Shown piece by piece: positions 1 through 7,577 of a stretch of DNA of 64,000 nucleotides. The notes under the pieces are model-generated. The model worked only from the letters and a program-made list of their open reading frames with translations. It had not been told where the DNA came from and did not search any database. The DNA lies in the NCBI RefSeq assembly GCF_946482605.1, contig NZ_CAMLSE010000023.1, positions 1 through 64,000 on the forward strand, read 5' to 3'. The translations under genes and the position numbers were made by a program. This DNA is from an uncultured Dyadobacter sp. GTDB taxonomy: Bacteria > Bacteroidota > Bacteroidia > Cytophagales > Spirosomataceae. How positions within the stretch are numbered: position 1 is the first letter of the stretch; the number at the start of each line of letters is the position of its first letter.

Positions 1-277
1 TTCCAGCCTTGTCCTCCGCCCGGTAAAGCACCACGATCTTGCCATTTTTGATCGTCGCAGCCGGATTGAAGGTATCATTGGATTCCCAATCGACCAGGCG
101 CTTGTTCATGGGGCAGAAAAACCGGGAAGTACTGTCGGGGGATATAACCGGGTTGACGCCCGCAGGGCGTTTAAAACCACCCAGGGCCCAATCCGGAAGT
201 TTGTTTTCCGTTTGCGCGAATGCGCTTCCCGCAAATATCGATGTGCATATAGCTAAACCGGCGATAAAATTTTTCAT
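1..277 (-). CDS. Glycoside hydrolase family 130-like protein, N-terminal part (gene runs off the window)
   Basis: The ATG at 277 opens a frame that stays open to the window edge, so only about 92 N-terminal residues are visible. Residues 1-21 form a signal peptide ending in AFA-Q, so the product is exported. After it come a CPMN motif, a tryptophan-glutamate pair, and an FNPAA ... LYRAED stretch. That arrangement is typical of the first blade of the five-bladed propeller in GH130 mannoside phosphorylases/hydrolases and related GH32/43-like glycosidases. The catalytic residues lie outside the window, so phosphorylase and hydrolase cannot be told apart. The frame is on the minus strand, like the genes above it, but the yceI terminator separates them. 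Confidence 0.6.
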   Translation of the reverse strand, partial: MKNFIAGLAICTSIFAGSAFAQTENKLPDWALGGFKRPAGVNPVISPDSTSRFFCPMNKRLVDWESNDTFNPAATIKNGKIVVLYRAEDKAG

Positions 278-352
278 AGATTTTTTATCAGTTATCATAT
301 CAAACGGTCAAATATAATCCATTTCGCCAGTTTTCACCGGCCAGGCAACAGG

Positions 353-388
353 GCAAAAAAAATCCGGCCTGATGTCTCAGGCCGGATT
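353..388 (-). terminator. Rho-independent terminator after the YceI gene
   Basis: A perfect 12-bp inverted repeat (361-372 with 377-388, AATCCGGCCTGA arms, 4-nt loop) is followed on the minus strand by a run of eight T (355-362). It lies 23 bases past the stop codon of the YceI gene and should separate it from the GH130-like gene. Confidence 0.85.
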
Positions 389-410
389 GGAATGGGATGC
401 ATATGCTGGT

Positions 411-1022
411 TTACTTGTTCGCTACCAGGCTTACGTCCAGGGTAAAGTCGTTGTCGATCGCTTTATCGCCCAGGTTTTCGAAGAAATTGGTCGAACGGAA
501 TTTGATATCGTATTTGGTGCGGTCGATGGCGACCTTCGCATTGGCAGTTACTTTCTTGCCATCAGATTTCAACGTTGCCGGGAACTTCACATCCTGTGTA
601 ATGCCCTTGATCGTCAGCTTTCCGGCAACTTCATACGAGCCTGCCGCTTTGGGTGTCACGGATGAAATCACGAGTTTCGCCTGCGGGTGCTTCTCCACAG
701 AGAAAAAGTCATCACTTTTGAGGTGATTGGTGAGCTTGCCGTTCATGTCTTTGTCGGTCACATCGGTTACCACCAGGGATTTGATATCGGCCACAAAGCT
801 TCCTCCTTTTAACTTATCATTGTCAACGATCAGTGTTCCGCTTTCCAAAGGCACTGTTCCGGCGTGTGTTCCGGTCACTTTCTTAGCACCCCACACAATG
901 GAGCTGGCCTTCGTATCGATCGCCAGCGTCTTGTCGGCCGCCTTTGACTTGCCAGGACCGTCGGCAATAGCAGCAGCATTGAAAAGCAAACCCGCTACCG
1001 CGAAAACAAACATTTTTTTCAT
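411..1022 (-). CDS. YceI family protein
   Basis: 203-residue exported protein. Residues 1-20 are a signal peptide (MKKMFVFAVAGLL, ending AIA-D). The rest is a YceI-like lipocalin-type beta barrel: the DTKASSIVWGAKKVTGTHAG opening strand, the FxVEKHPQAKL turn, the AGKLTIKGITQDV strand and the DRTKYDIKFRS segment are family hallmarks. YceI proteins bind isoprenoid chains or other lipids in the periplasm and are linked to stress or polyisoprenoid metabolism; the ligand cannot be read from sequence. Length matches the family. The gene lies 102 bases beyond the end of the hydrolase gene at 1125-1694, so it probably has its own promoter, and it ends in a strong terminator. Confidence 0.9.
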   Translation of the reverse strand: MKKMFVFAVAGLLFNAAAIADGPGKSKAADKTLAIDTKASSIVWGAKKVTGTHAGTVPLESGTLIVDNDKLKGGSFVADIKSLVVTDVTDKDMNGKLTNHLKSDDFFSVEKHPQAKLVISSVTPKAAGSYEVAGKLTIKGITQDVKFPATLKSDGKKVTANAKVAIDRTKYDIKFRSTNFFENLGDKAIDNDFTLDVSLVANK

Positions 1023-1124
1023 AATAATTTCAATCGTTTAAAGTGTAGAAGAATTGTAATATATAAAAGAAGTAGAGTATTATTCAAATCATTAACAGGC
1101 TTTAACAATCCTATACGTGATTGC

Positions 1125-1694
1125 TCAGTAACGCGTTGCTTCTCCCGCCGGCAGTTTCACGCCTTCGAACTGTTCCAAAATCCTTTTCCCCTCATTCCAG
1201 TCTGCCAGCCCCGACACCGCATTAATATGTCCCAATTTTCCTACGTTGATAAATTCGCTTCCCCAGTTCGCCGCAAAGACTTTGGACCGATGGATCGTTG
1301 CATACATATCGTTGGTACTGGCTACTACTATCGTTTTAAAATGGATCGCGCGCACCGGGATGGGCGTGAAGCCAACCACAAAACTCAGCCGCTTCGAATG
1401 CTCGGCATCGGCCGGGGCTACCAGTAATGCGCCCCTGATCAATTCAGAACTATGCTCCTGTGCCCAATGTGCCACGGTGATGCACCCAAGACTGTGTGCT
1501 ACGAGAATCGTGGGGGAGGTCAGTGCGCTGATCTGCTTTTGTAGTTGTCCAACCCAATCCTCCTTCACAGGCCAGTCCCAGTTGGCTTGCTGTACACGGT
1601 CGAAACGGTCGGGATATTGTTCTTCCCAAATCGTCTGCCAATGCTGTGGTCCTGAGCTCGCGAGCCCCGGTACGGTCAGAAAGCGCGTACTCAT
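1125..1694 (-). CDS. RBBP9/YdeN-family alpha/beta hydrolase
   Basis: 189-residue protein without a signal peptide, so cytoplasmic. It has the small-hydrolase signature of the RBBP9/YdeN family: a GLxxSGPQHWQ N-terminal motif, an NWDWP segment, a nucleophile elbow VAHSLGC, a candidate acid in the STNDMYA loop and a histidine in GKLGHINA. Members are serine hydrolases or esterases of mostly unknown substrate. The gene starts 24 bases after the FGE gene on the same strand and is the last gene of the sulfatase operon, suggesting co-expression. Whether its substrate belongs to the sulfatase pathway cannot be told. Confidence 0.88.
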   Translation of the reverse strand: MSTRFLTVPGLASSGPQHWQTIWEEQYPDRFDRVQQANWDWPVKEDWVGQLQKQISALTSPTILVAHSLGCITVAHWAQEHSSELIRGALLVAPADAEHSKRLSFVVGFTPIPVRAIHFKTIVVASTNDMYATIHRSKVFAANWGSEFINVGKLGHINAVSGLADWNEGKRILEQFEGVKLPAGEATRY

Positions 1695-1718
1695 AAAATC
1701 GTCAATTAGGTAATCCCA

Positions 1719-2804
1719 CTATTTTTTATCCATTACACAACGGAACCCCAGGTTGTTGCTTCCGCTGGTGACTTCTCCCTTTCCGCGGCTACCCGCTTTG
1801 TAGCGAATGCAATAATCATCGCTGCACAAAAATGAACCACCGCGCTGCACCCGTTTAACCGCTCCCGGCTCGTCGGGGTCGTAGCTGTCCGAAGGGCCTT
1901 TGGGATTTGTTCCCGGGCTTTTCTGGTAATAATCGGGGCGGTAAAGGTCTTCGCACCATTCCCATACGTTGCCGTCCATGTCATAGAGCCCATAAGGATT
2001 GGCTGGAAATGATTTGATCGGTGCGGCCGTCAGGTAACCATCTTCCTTTGTGTTTTTGTCCGGAAAACTGCCCTGATAAATGTTAGCTACCCATTTGTTG
2101 CCCGGTTTCAATTCATCACCCCAGTAATAGGTATGATTTCCTTTTCCGCCTTGCGCCGCAAACTCCCATTCGGCTTCGGTAGGCAATCTTTTCCCCGCCC
2201 ATTTGGCATAGGCGGCAGCATCTTCATAGGAAACATGCACTGCCGGGTAGTTTTCACGCCCTTTGATCGAGCTGGAAGGCCCTTCGGGATGCGCCCAGTT
2301 GGCTCCCGGCACGTAGTTCCACCATTGCAGCGGGTTCTCGAGGCTCACACGCGTGGGCGTGGGCGTGAAAACCGCCGAGCCGGGAACCAGCTTATCAGCA
2401 GGCACACCAGGATAATCGGCTGGGTTCAATGGACGTTCGGCAACGGTTTTGTAGTTGGTTGCTTTTACAAATGCTGAAAATTCAGCATTGGTAACTTCGT
2501 GCGCGTCTATAAAATAGCCATTCACAGTCACCTCGTGCATCGGGCGGGAATCGGGGAATTCGTCGGCGCCCATGAGGAACTTGCCGCCCGGTATCCACAC
2601 CATGCCGGTACTGTCTCCCGTGCCTTCCGTAACCATGCTTGCATTACGGATCGCGGCGGCGCGTGAAGGCATTCCATCGGCGATGCAAGCCGCGAGGCTG
2701 TCGGCTTTGCGTTTCTCCTCGGCGGTTTCTTTGCTTCCGCAGCTCCATAGCGCCACAACCGCCACGCCCATCAACCCACAAAATCCTTTTATTGAAAACT
2801 CCAT
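1719..2804 (-). CDS. Formylglycine-generating enzyme (SUMF1/FGE family), predicted lipoprotein
   Basis: 361 residues. An N-terminal hydrophobic segment ends in a cysteine (ALWSCGSK), consistent with an exported, perhaps lipidated, protein. The body from about residue 65 is a complete FGE-sulfatase domain: the MVWIPGGKFLMG opening, LPTEAEWEFAAQGG, DMDGNVWEWCED and the RVQRGGSFLC end region. Cysteines 327 and 332 (CSDDYC) fall exactly where the two redox-active cysteines of true oxygen-dependent FGEs lie (family pattern CxxxYC), and the tail GSNNLGFRC matches too. Many Bacteroidota paralogues such as GldK lack this pair. Family knowledge: FGE turns the active-site cysteine of sulfatases into C-alpha-formylglycine. 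It lies two genes downstream of a cysteine-type sulfatase, its obvious client. Export of both proteins would place maturation outside the cytoplasm; this is inference. Confidence 0.88.
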   Translation of the reverse strand: MEFSIKGFCGLMGVAVVALWSCGSKETAEEKRKADSLAACIADGMPSRAAAIRNASMVTEGTGDSTGMVWIPGGKFLMGADEFPDSRPMHEVTVNGYFIDAHEVTNAEFSAFVKATNYKTVAERPLNPADYPGVPADKLVPGSAVFTPTPTRVSLENPLQWWNYVPGANWAHPEGPSSSIKGRENYPAVHVSYEDAAAYAKWAGKRLPTEAEWEFAAQGGKGNHTYYWGDELKPGNKWVANIYQGSFPDKNTKEDGYLTAAPIKSFPANPYGLYDMDGNVWEWCEDLYRPDYYQKSPGTNPKGPSDSYDPDEPGAVKRVQRGGSFLCSDDYCIRYKAGSRGKGEVTSGSNNLGFRCVMDKK

Positions 2805-2820
2805 ATTTCTAAAAACTCTG

Positions 2821-4308
2821 TTAAGCTCTTTTTACTTCAATTTTAAAAACATCCATCAGCGCCTGTCGCGCCGCGTGGTACCCGCACATCCCATGCACGC
2901 CCCCGCCCGGCGGTGTGGACGACGAACAGATATAAATGTCCTTCGCCGATGTCCTGTAAGGCGAAATGCTCAGCACCGGGCGTGAATACAGCTGCCAAAT
3001 ATCCTGAATACCTCCGTTAATATCGCCTCCGATATAATTCGGGTTATATTGTTCAAATGCGGTGGCACTGGTCGTATGTTTGGCCTTGATCACATCCCTG
3101 AACCCTGGTGCGTAGCGCTCGATCTGGCTTTCGAGTGCCTCGGTCATGTCTCTGTCGTCGCCATGAGGCACGTGACAGTAGGCCCATGCCGTGTGCTTGC
3201 CTGCCGGTGCGCGGGTGTTGTCAAACAGACTTTGCTGCGCTACCAATGCAAAAGGCTTTTCGCCCCGCTTTCCATTTCCGACATTCCGTTCGTACCGGGT
3301 AATTTCTTCAAAGGTATTACCTAAATGTACTGTACCCGCACCCCGGCACTCTTCCCGCTGAAATGGTATCGGTTCGTCCAGGGCCCAATCGACTTTGAAA
3401 ATTCCCGGTCCGTGCCGGTAAGTTTCCAACCGCGCCTTATATCCCGAACTTAGCCTGTTTCCCGCAATGCGGACGAGTTGCCCCGGTGTCACGTCCATCA
3501 AAACTACTTTCGCCGACGGCAGTTCATCCAGCGATTCCACCATCCAACCGGTTTGTATCTTCCCGCCGAGCGACCGGTAGTAAGCGGCCAGGGCGTCGGC
3601 AATGGATTGGCTGCCTCCAACCGGGATTACCCAGCCCTTGATATGCGCTGCGGCCATCAGCATAATGCCAAACGCCGACGTTGCGATGTTTTCGAGCGGC
3701 TGGATCGAATGCGCGGCCATACCGGCCCACAATGCCCGTCCTTCCGCGGTCTTGAATTTCGCAGCCGTCCACGTAGCAGGCGGCAATGCTTTTAATCCAA
3801 ACCCTGCCAACCGGATCGGATCCGAAGGCCATTGAAGCGGCCCCAGCAAATCGGGCAACAACCTGGGAATGGATTCCAGCAAGGTCCCCATCCATGTACG
3901 GTAAGTGTCGCCGTCCCTCCCCAGCTGCGCGGCAGTGGCTTCCACCGACTGGTCCAGAACCGCTACCCTGCCGCCGTCCAACGGATGTGCCGCCGCGTGT
4001 ATCGGCTGGACGAATTTTAAATCAAAATCCGCCAAAGGTAATCTTTCAAAAAACGGCGACATCAATGCCATCGGATGTATGGCCGAGCATATGTCGTGGT
4101 GATACCCGGGTATCGTCAGCTCGGCTGTACGCATTCCACCTCCGATCGTTTCTTTTCCTTCTACAAGCAACACCGAAAGCCCTGCTTCCTGCAACGTAAT
4201 GGCCGCCGCGAGCCCGTTTGGTCCGGAGCCCACCACTATTGCATCATATTCGGAAGCATCTGCTCCCGGACTACCTACTCCGGAAGTGCCCACTCGTGTA
4301 TTCACCAC
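2821..4308 (-). CDS. PYROXD2/phytoene-desaturase-like FAD-dependent oxidoreductase
   Basis: About 495 residues from a GTG start at 4308. The open frame reaches back to 4479, but that part lies inside the sulfatase gene and is not protein-like; no ATG exists before the FAD domain, and a second GTG follows at 4305. Near the N-terminus is the Rossmann dinucleotide-binding motif VVGSGPNGLAAA followed by the acidic LLVEGKETIGGGMR strand end. A GGSQSIADAL segment and the C-terminal STPPGGGVHGMCGYHAA FAD-contact motif are typical of the carotenoid-desaturase-like/PYROXD2 family. The substrate is unknown; no carotenoid biosynthesis gene is nearby. The start lies 5 bases past the sulfatase stop, so translation is probably coupled, and the FGE gene follows after 16 bases. 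Confidence 0.85.
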   Translation of the reverse strand: MVNTRVGTSGVGSPGADASEYDAIVVGSGPNGLAAAITLQEAGLSVLLVEGKETIGGGMRTAELTIPGYHHDICSAIHPMALMSPFFERLPLADFDLKFVQPIHAAAHPLDGGRVAVLDQSVEATAAQLGRDGDTYRTWMGTLLESIPRLLPDLLGPLQWPSDPIRLAGFGLKALPPATWTAAKFKTAEGRALWAGMAAHSIQPLENIATSAFGIMLMAAAHIKGWVIPVGGSQSIADALAAYYRSLGGKIQTGWMVESLDELPSAKVVLMDVTPGQLVRIAGNRLSSGYKARLETYRHGPGIFKVDWALDEPIPFQREECRGAGTVHLGNTFEEITRYERNVGNGKRGEKPFALVAQQSLFDNTRAPAGKHTAWAYCHVPHGDDRDMTEALESQIERYAPGFRDVIKAKHTTSATAFEQYNPNYIGGDINGGIQDIWQLYSRPVLSISPYRTSAKDIYICSSSTPPGGGVHGMCGYHAARQALMDVFKIEVKRA

Positions 4309-4313
4309 GCTGA

Positions 4314-5885
4314 TCAGGGTTTGGCCGTCGCGAGGATTTTCAGGGCCTCGTCGTCCTTGTATTCGTTCATCAATGCTTTCAGCTTCGTTTTGAGGTCTGC
4401 TGTTAGCTTTTCGGTCCCTTTCGTTCCGTAAATATTGGAAACCTCCTTGGGGTCTTTCTGCAAATCGTATAATTCCCACGAATCAGCTCCTTCGTAAAAA
4501 TAGGCCAGTTTGTAGCGGCTCGTCCTTAATCCGAAATGCGGATGGACATGGTGCGGCTGCGGGAATTCGTAATAATGATAGTAAGCTTCCTTTCGCCAGG
4601 GTACCTGCGTCGTTTGAGGCCCCTTCAACAGAGGAAAAAACGATTTACCCTGCATGTCCGAAGGAGTGGCCACACCTGCGATATTGAGTACCGTAGGCGC
4701 CCAGTCGATGTTCACAACGAGGTTGTCAACCTTCGTTCCCGGCTTGATCACCCCCGGATAGCGGATCACAAATGGCGTTTTGAGTGACTCCTCGTAAATA
4801 AACCGCTTGTCGAACCAGCCATGCTCTCCCAGGTAGAAACCCTGATCGGACGCATAGATCACCACTGTATTTTTGGATAATCCGCTTTTATCCAGGTAAT
4901 CGAGCAACTTGCCGATGTTGCGATCAAGAGAATTCGCTGTGGAAAAATAGTCCCGGAGGTAGCGCTGGTATTTCCATTCCACCAATGCTTTACCGGTCAG
5001 ATTCTTATCGGTCACTTCTTTGGAAACCTTGTCGTAATAGGCTTTGAACACTTTTCTCTGTTCCGGGTTCAGCCGCTTGTAGAGAAAATCCTTCTCATAG
5101 TCTATCCCGACTTTCAGGTCCAGCTTCATGCGCATCGTCTTGTCGATGGTCATATCCTGGTCGGCTGCCGCCTTTCTTCCTTTGTAATCATCGTAAAAAG
5201 TGGAAGGAAGCGGAAAGTTTACGTTGTCATAAGCGCCCAGGTCCTGCAAATCGGGCATCCATTCGCGATGGGTCGCCTTGTGGCCAACGATCAGGAAAAA
5301 TGGCTTGCTGTTGTCCCGCTTTTCGAGCCAGCCGGTTGCAAACTGCGTGATGAGATCTGACACGTAGCCGGTATAATGCGTGGTGTCGTTGGGCTGACCA
5401 ATGAATTCCGGGTTGTAATAATGTCCCTGGTCAGGTAATACATTCCAGTAATCGAAACCAGCGGGAAGACTATTCAAATGCATTTTCCCGATCCAGGCGG
5501 TTTGATAGCCATTATGGCGCAATGTCTCCGACAATAGCGTCTGGCTCGTATCGAACCGCGTGCGGTCGTTACGTTTGTAGCCATTCAAATGACTGTATTT
5601 GCCCGTCAGTAAGGTTGCGCGGCTCGGCCCGCAGATGGAATTCGTAACCAGATTATTCGTCAGCAATGCTCCTTCCCGTGCGATACGGTCGATGTTGGGT
5701 GTCTTTACAATTTTATTTCCGTAGGCGCCGATCCCCTGATAGGCATGGTCATCCGAAAAAATAAAAATGATATTGGGCCGCTGACCGGCCTGCGCGCAGG
5801 CCTGCCCACAGTAAGCCAGTGTCACCAGCAAACCTGAAACAGCCATTAAAATCAACCTGACGGAACGGGTAGGAATTGTAAACAT
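4314..5885 (-). CDS. Exported sulfatase, cysteine type (S1 family)
   Basis: About 523 residues from the ATG at 5885, chosen because it places a normal signal peptide (about 30 residues, ending ACAQA) at the N-terminus; an upstream in-frame start at 5933 would add 16 unlikely residues. The body begins RPNIIFIFSDDHAY, with the metal-binding Asp pair, and carries the sulfatase signature CGPSRATLLTG with Cys85 as the residue to be oxidised to formylglycine. ASDQGFYLGEHGW (metal-binding Asp-Gln pair) and the C-terminal subdomain RYKLAYF ... ELYDLQKDP are also typical. Family role: hydrolysis of a sulfate ester or sulfamate, probably on a glycan; substrate not readable. It is the first gene of the four-gene run that includes its likely activator. 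Confidence 0.93.
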   Translation of the reverse strand: MFTIPTRSVRLILMAVSGLLVTLAYCGQACAQAGQRPNIIFIFSDDHAYQGIGAYGNKIVKTPNIDRIAREGALLTNNLVTNSICGPSRATLLTGKYSHLNGYKRNDRTRFDTSQTLLSETLRHNGYQTAWIGKMHLNSLPAGFDYWNVLPDQGHYYNPEFIGQPNDTTHYTGYVSDLITQFATGWLEKRDNSKPFFLIVGHKATHREWMPDLQDLGAYDNVNFPLPSTFYDDYKGRKAAADQDMTIDKTMRMKLDLKVGIDYEKDFLYKRLNPEQRKVFKAYYDKVSKEVTDKNLTGKALVEWKYQRYLRDYFSTANSLDRNIGKLLDYLDKSGLSKNTVVIYASDQGFYLGEHGWFDKRFIYEESLKTPFVIRYPGVIKPGTKVDNLVVNIDWAPTVLNIAGVATPSDMQGKSFFPLLKGPQTTQVPWRKEAYYHYYEFPQPHHVHPHFGLRTSRYKLAYFYEGADSWELYDLQKDPKEVSNIYGTKGTEKLTADLKTKLKALMNEYKDDEALKILATAKP

Positions 5886-6032
5886 GAAATACTCTATATA
5901 GTAGGTAGACAAAATAAACTTATAGCAGATCAATTCGCAAATATTTCCGGGGATTTACTTTGCGGACATTCACCTGACGGCTCTAAAATTACAAATTGAT
6001 GATTTGTTTTCACTATCGAATGCATCCAAAAA

Positions 6033-6065
6033 CAAAAAGGCCGGAATACTCAAAGTATCCCGGCC
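6033..6065 (-). terminator. Terminator after the DUF4142 gene
   Basis: A 12-bp stem (6039-6050 with 6054-6065, GGCCGG core, 3-nt loop, one G-U pair on the minus strand) is followed on the minus strand by a T run. It starts 22 bases past the DUF4142 stop codon. Confidence 0.8.
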
Positions 6066-6087
6066 CGTCTGGCAAACGCTTTTGATC

Positions 6088-6651
6088 TTAGTTGGCTTTC
6101 TTGTTCAAGGCCTCGGCCATTTCGAGGTGATGCTTCAATGTAGGAAGCTTGCCTTCCGCCCAGGCCTTCACATCGGGATCTTTGGCATCTTTCGCGGCCT
6201 CTTCAAATTCACTGATGTCTTCCTTATGATCGTCTACCATAAACGAGACATAGGCCTTATCGAACTCCTTACCTTTCTTCTTGGCCAGGTCGTCGTAATG
6301 CTTCTGCTTGTCATCACTCAATGCTGCGGGCAGGGTTATATTTTTTTGTCCTGCCAGCGTTTTTAGTTCGTCGCCTGCCTTGCTATGGTCGGTGACCATC
6401 ATTTGTCCGAATTTCTTGACATCCGCACTGGCCGCATTGGTTTGTGCGAGTTCTCCTAATTTCACTTCCATCATCCCGCCATCGGCTGCGGCCACTGCGA
6501 ATTCGGAATCGTCTTCCAGTGCAGTGGTGTCCAGTTTGGCTTCATTTTGGTCTTCCGCAATTTCCTTGCTATCTTCTGACTTATTGCTGTTACATGCCGT
6601 GAACGCTAATACCGAAGCCATCATCAGGGCACTCATTGTGAACTTTTTCAT
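6088..6651 (-). CDS. DUF4142 family lipoprotein
   Basis: 187 residues from the ATG at 6651, which puts a lipoprotein signal at the N-terminus (MKKFTMSALM ... FTAC, lipidated Cys20). An upstream in-frame ATG at 6663 would add only four residues. After an acidic, asparagine-rich linker the protein is an all-helical DUF4142 domain: DSEFAVAAADGGMMEVKLGE, then KFGQMMVTDHSKAGDEL, DKAYVSFMVDDHKEDI and a final helix KLPTLKHHLEMAE. The histidines in MVTDH, DDH and KHH resemble a ferritin-like four-helix bundle. Members are common in Bacteroidota and often multi-copy; the biochemical role is unknown. Monocistronic by position, with its own terminator. Confidence 0.88.
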   Translation of the reverse strand: MKKFTMSALMMASVLAFTACNSNKSEDSKEIAEDQNEAKLDTTALEDDSEFAVAAADGGMMEVKLGELAQTNAASADVKKFGQMMVTDHSKAGDELKTLAGQKNITLPAALSDDKQKHYDDLAKKKGKEFDKAYVSFMVDDHKEDISEFEEAAKDAKDPDVKAWAEGKLPTLKHHLEMAEALNKKAN

Positions 6652-6916
6652 AACGGTTTCCATTTTTTGTTGATTTAGGCCACATGAGGTTAAAAAAGCA
6701 TGCCAAATCCGCCAGCGAGTCATTATCAGTCGATCATCGCAGTCCGAACATCCACGGTTACTAAAAAACGCATCCTCTATCCCATTCTTTGACCATGCTC
6801 CCCTTTGAACGTACCGGATAATGCCTTGCCGGAATTGCCGGATCTACCGACCCGGGCAACGGTGGAACAATTTTTGACAACTACATAATTCTTACAGATT
6901 TTCAATTGCATTCAAT

Positions 6917-7567
6917 ATGAGTGAAGCGACAGCTTTTGATACAAAGCACGAATTATTTTTCAAACGATTAAGACAAGAGACCGCTGACAGCCACCAGAAA
7001 CTGGAAGACAATCAGCTTTCCAAAGCGATACTACTTCCGTCGGTTTCCATAGCGGATTACCAGGCTTACCTGGCAGCACTTTTCGGGATGACAATTGCCT
7101 GCGAAGAGCAGGTATTCCCTGCAATTGCACACAAAATCACCGACTTGCAGCAACGCTACAAGTCGCAGCTGATCATGGACGATTTGATCGCCACAGGTTT
7201 TTCGGACGAAAAAATCAATGCGTTGCCGGTGTACCGTTACCAATTTGCTTCGACCGCCGAAGCGCTGGGCATTATGTACGTATTGGAAGGATCCACGCTT
7301 GGCGGAAGGATTCTGTACAAGCAGATCAACGAGACACTGGGCTTCACGCCCGAAAACGGTGCCAGCTATTTCTGGGGATACGGCGCACAAACGGGGAACC
7401 TGTGGAAATCGTTCATCTCTTCGCTTACCCAATTTGTCGAAATGGGAGGCACAGAAGAAGAAGTCATAGAAAGTGCTAAAAAAACTTTTACAATCATTGA
7501 CAATTGGCTCAGCCAGATTGGCTTGGCCAGGTTGGCTCGGCCGGATGGCCAGGCCGGTCGTAACTGA
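6917..7567 (+). CDS. bphO: Biliverdin-producing heme oxygenase
   Basis: 216 residues, cytoplasmic, all helical. The segment RLRQETADSHQKLE near the N-terminus contains the likely proximal heme ligand His26, and ALGIMYVLEGSTLGGRIL is the distal-helix glycine-rich region that lets oxygen and heme fit. Family reaction: oxygen-dependent cleavage of heme to biliverdin, CO and iron. It sits directly before the phytochrome gene, whose chromophore is biliverdin, so the two form a functional pair; the symbol rests on this context. The last ~18 residues (from about SQIG) are encoded by a 14-bp tandem repeat and probably lie outside the folded domain. The upstream 265 bases hold no gene. Confidence 0.92.
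   Translation: MSEATAFDTKHELFFKRLRQETADSHQKLEDNQLSKAILLPSVSIADYQAYLAALFGMTIACEEQVFPAIAHKITDLQQRYKSQLIMDDLIATGFSDEKINALPVYRYQFASTAEALGIMYVLEGSTLGGRILYKQINETLGFTPENGASYFWGYGAQTGNLWKSFISSLTQFVEMGGTEEEVIESAKKTFTIIDNWLSQIGLARLARPDGQAGRN
7504..7559 (+). repeat. 14-bp tandem repeat at the bphO 3' end
   Basis: Three adjacent 14-bp copies (7504-7517, 7518-7531, 7532-7545) share the pattern TTGGCTnnGCCnGn, followed by a degenerate fourth copy beginning TGGCCAGGCCGG. Since 14 is not a multiple of three, each copy is read in a different frame, giving the low-complexity tail of the heme oxygenase. The GGCC-rich units could also form hairpins in the RNA between bphO and bphP. Confidence 0.7.
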
Positions 7568-7577
7568 TCAGCAGGTA

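Noticed and set aside
39..317. 92-codon plus-strand frame at the window start
   Set aside because: It runs opposite the GH130-like gene, whose signal peptide and motifs support the minus strand.
4309..4479. Longer N-terminus of the FAD oxidoreductase (start at 4479)
   Set aside because: The extra 57 codons lie within the 3' end of the sulfatase gene and give basic, non-conserved sequence before a normal Rossmann start.
6828..6846. Direct repeat TTGCCGGAA/TTGCCGGAT before bphO as an operator
   Set aside because: Only two short copies with no regulator identified; too weak to call.
7473..7577. Longer N-terminus of the bacteriophytochrome (start at 7473)
   Set aside because: It would overlap bphO and be encoded by the 14-bp repeats; family members begin shortly before the chromophore cysteine, fitting the ATG at 7578.
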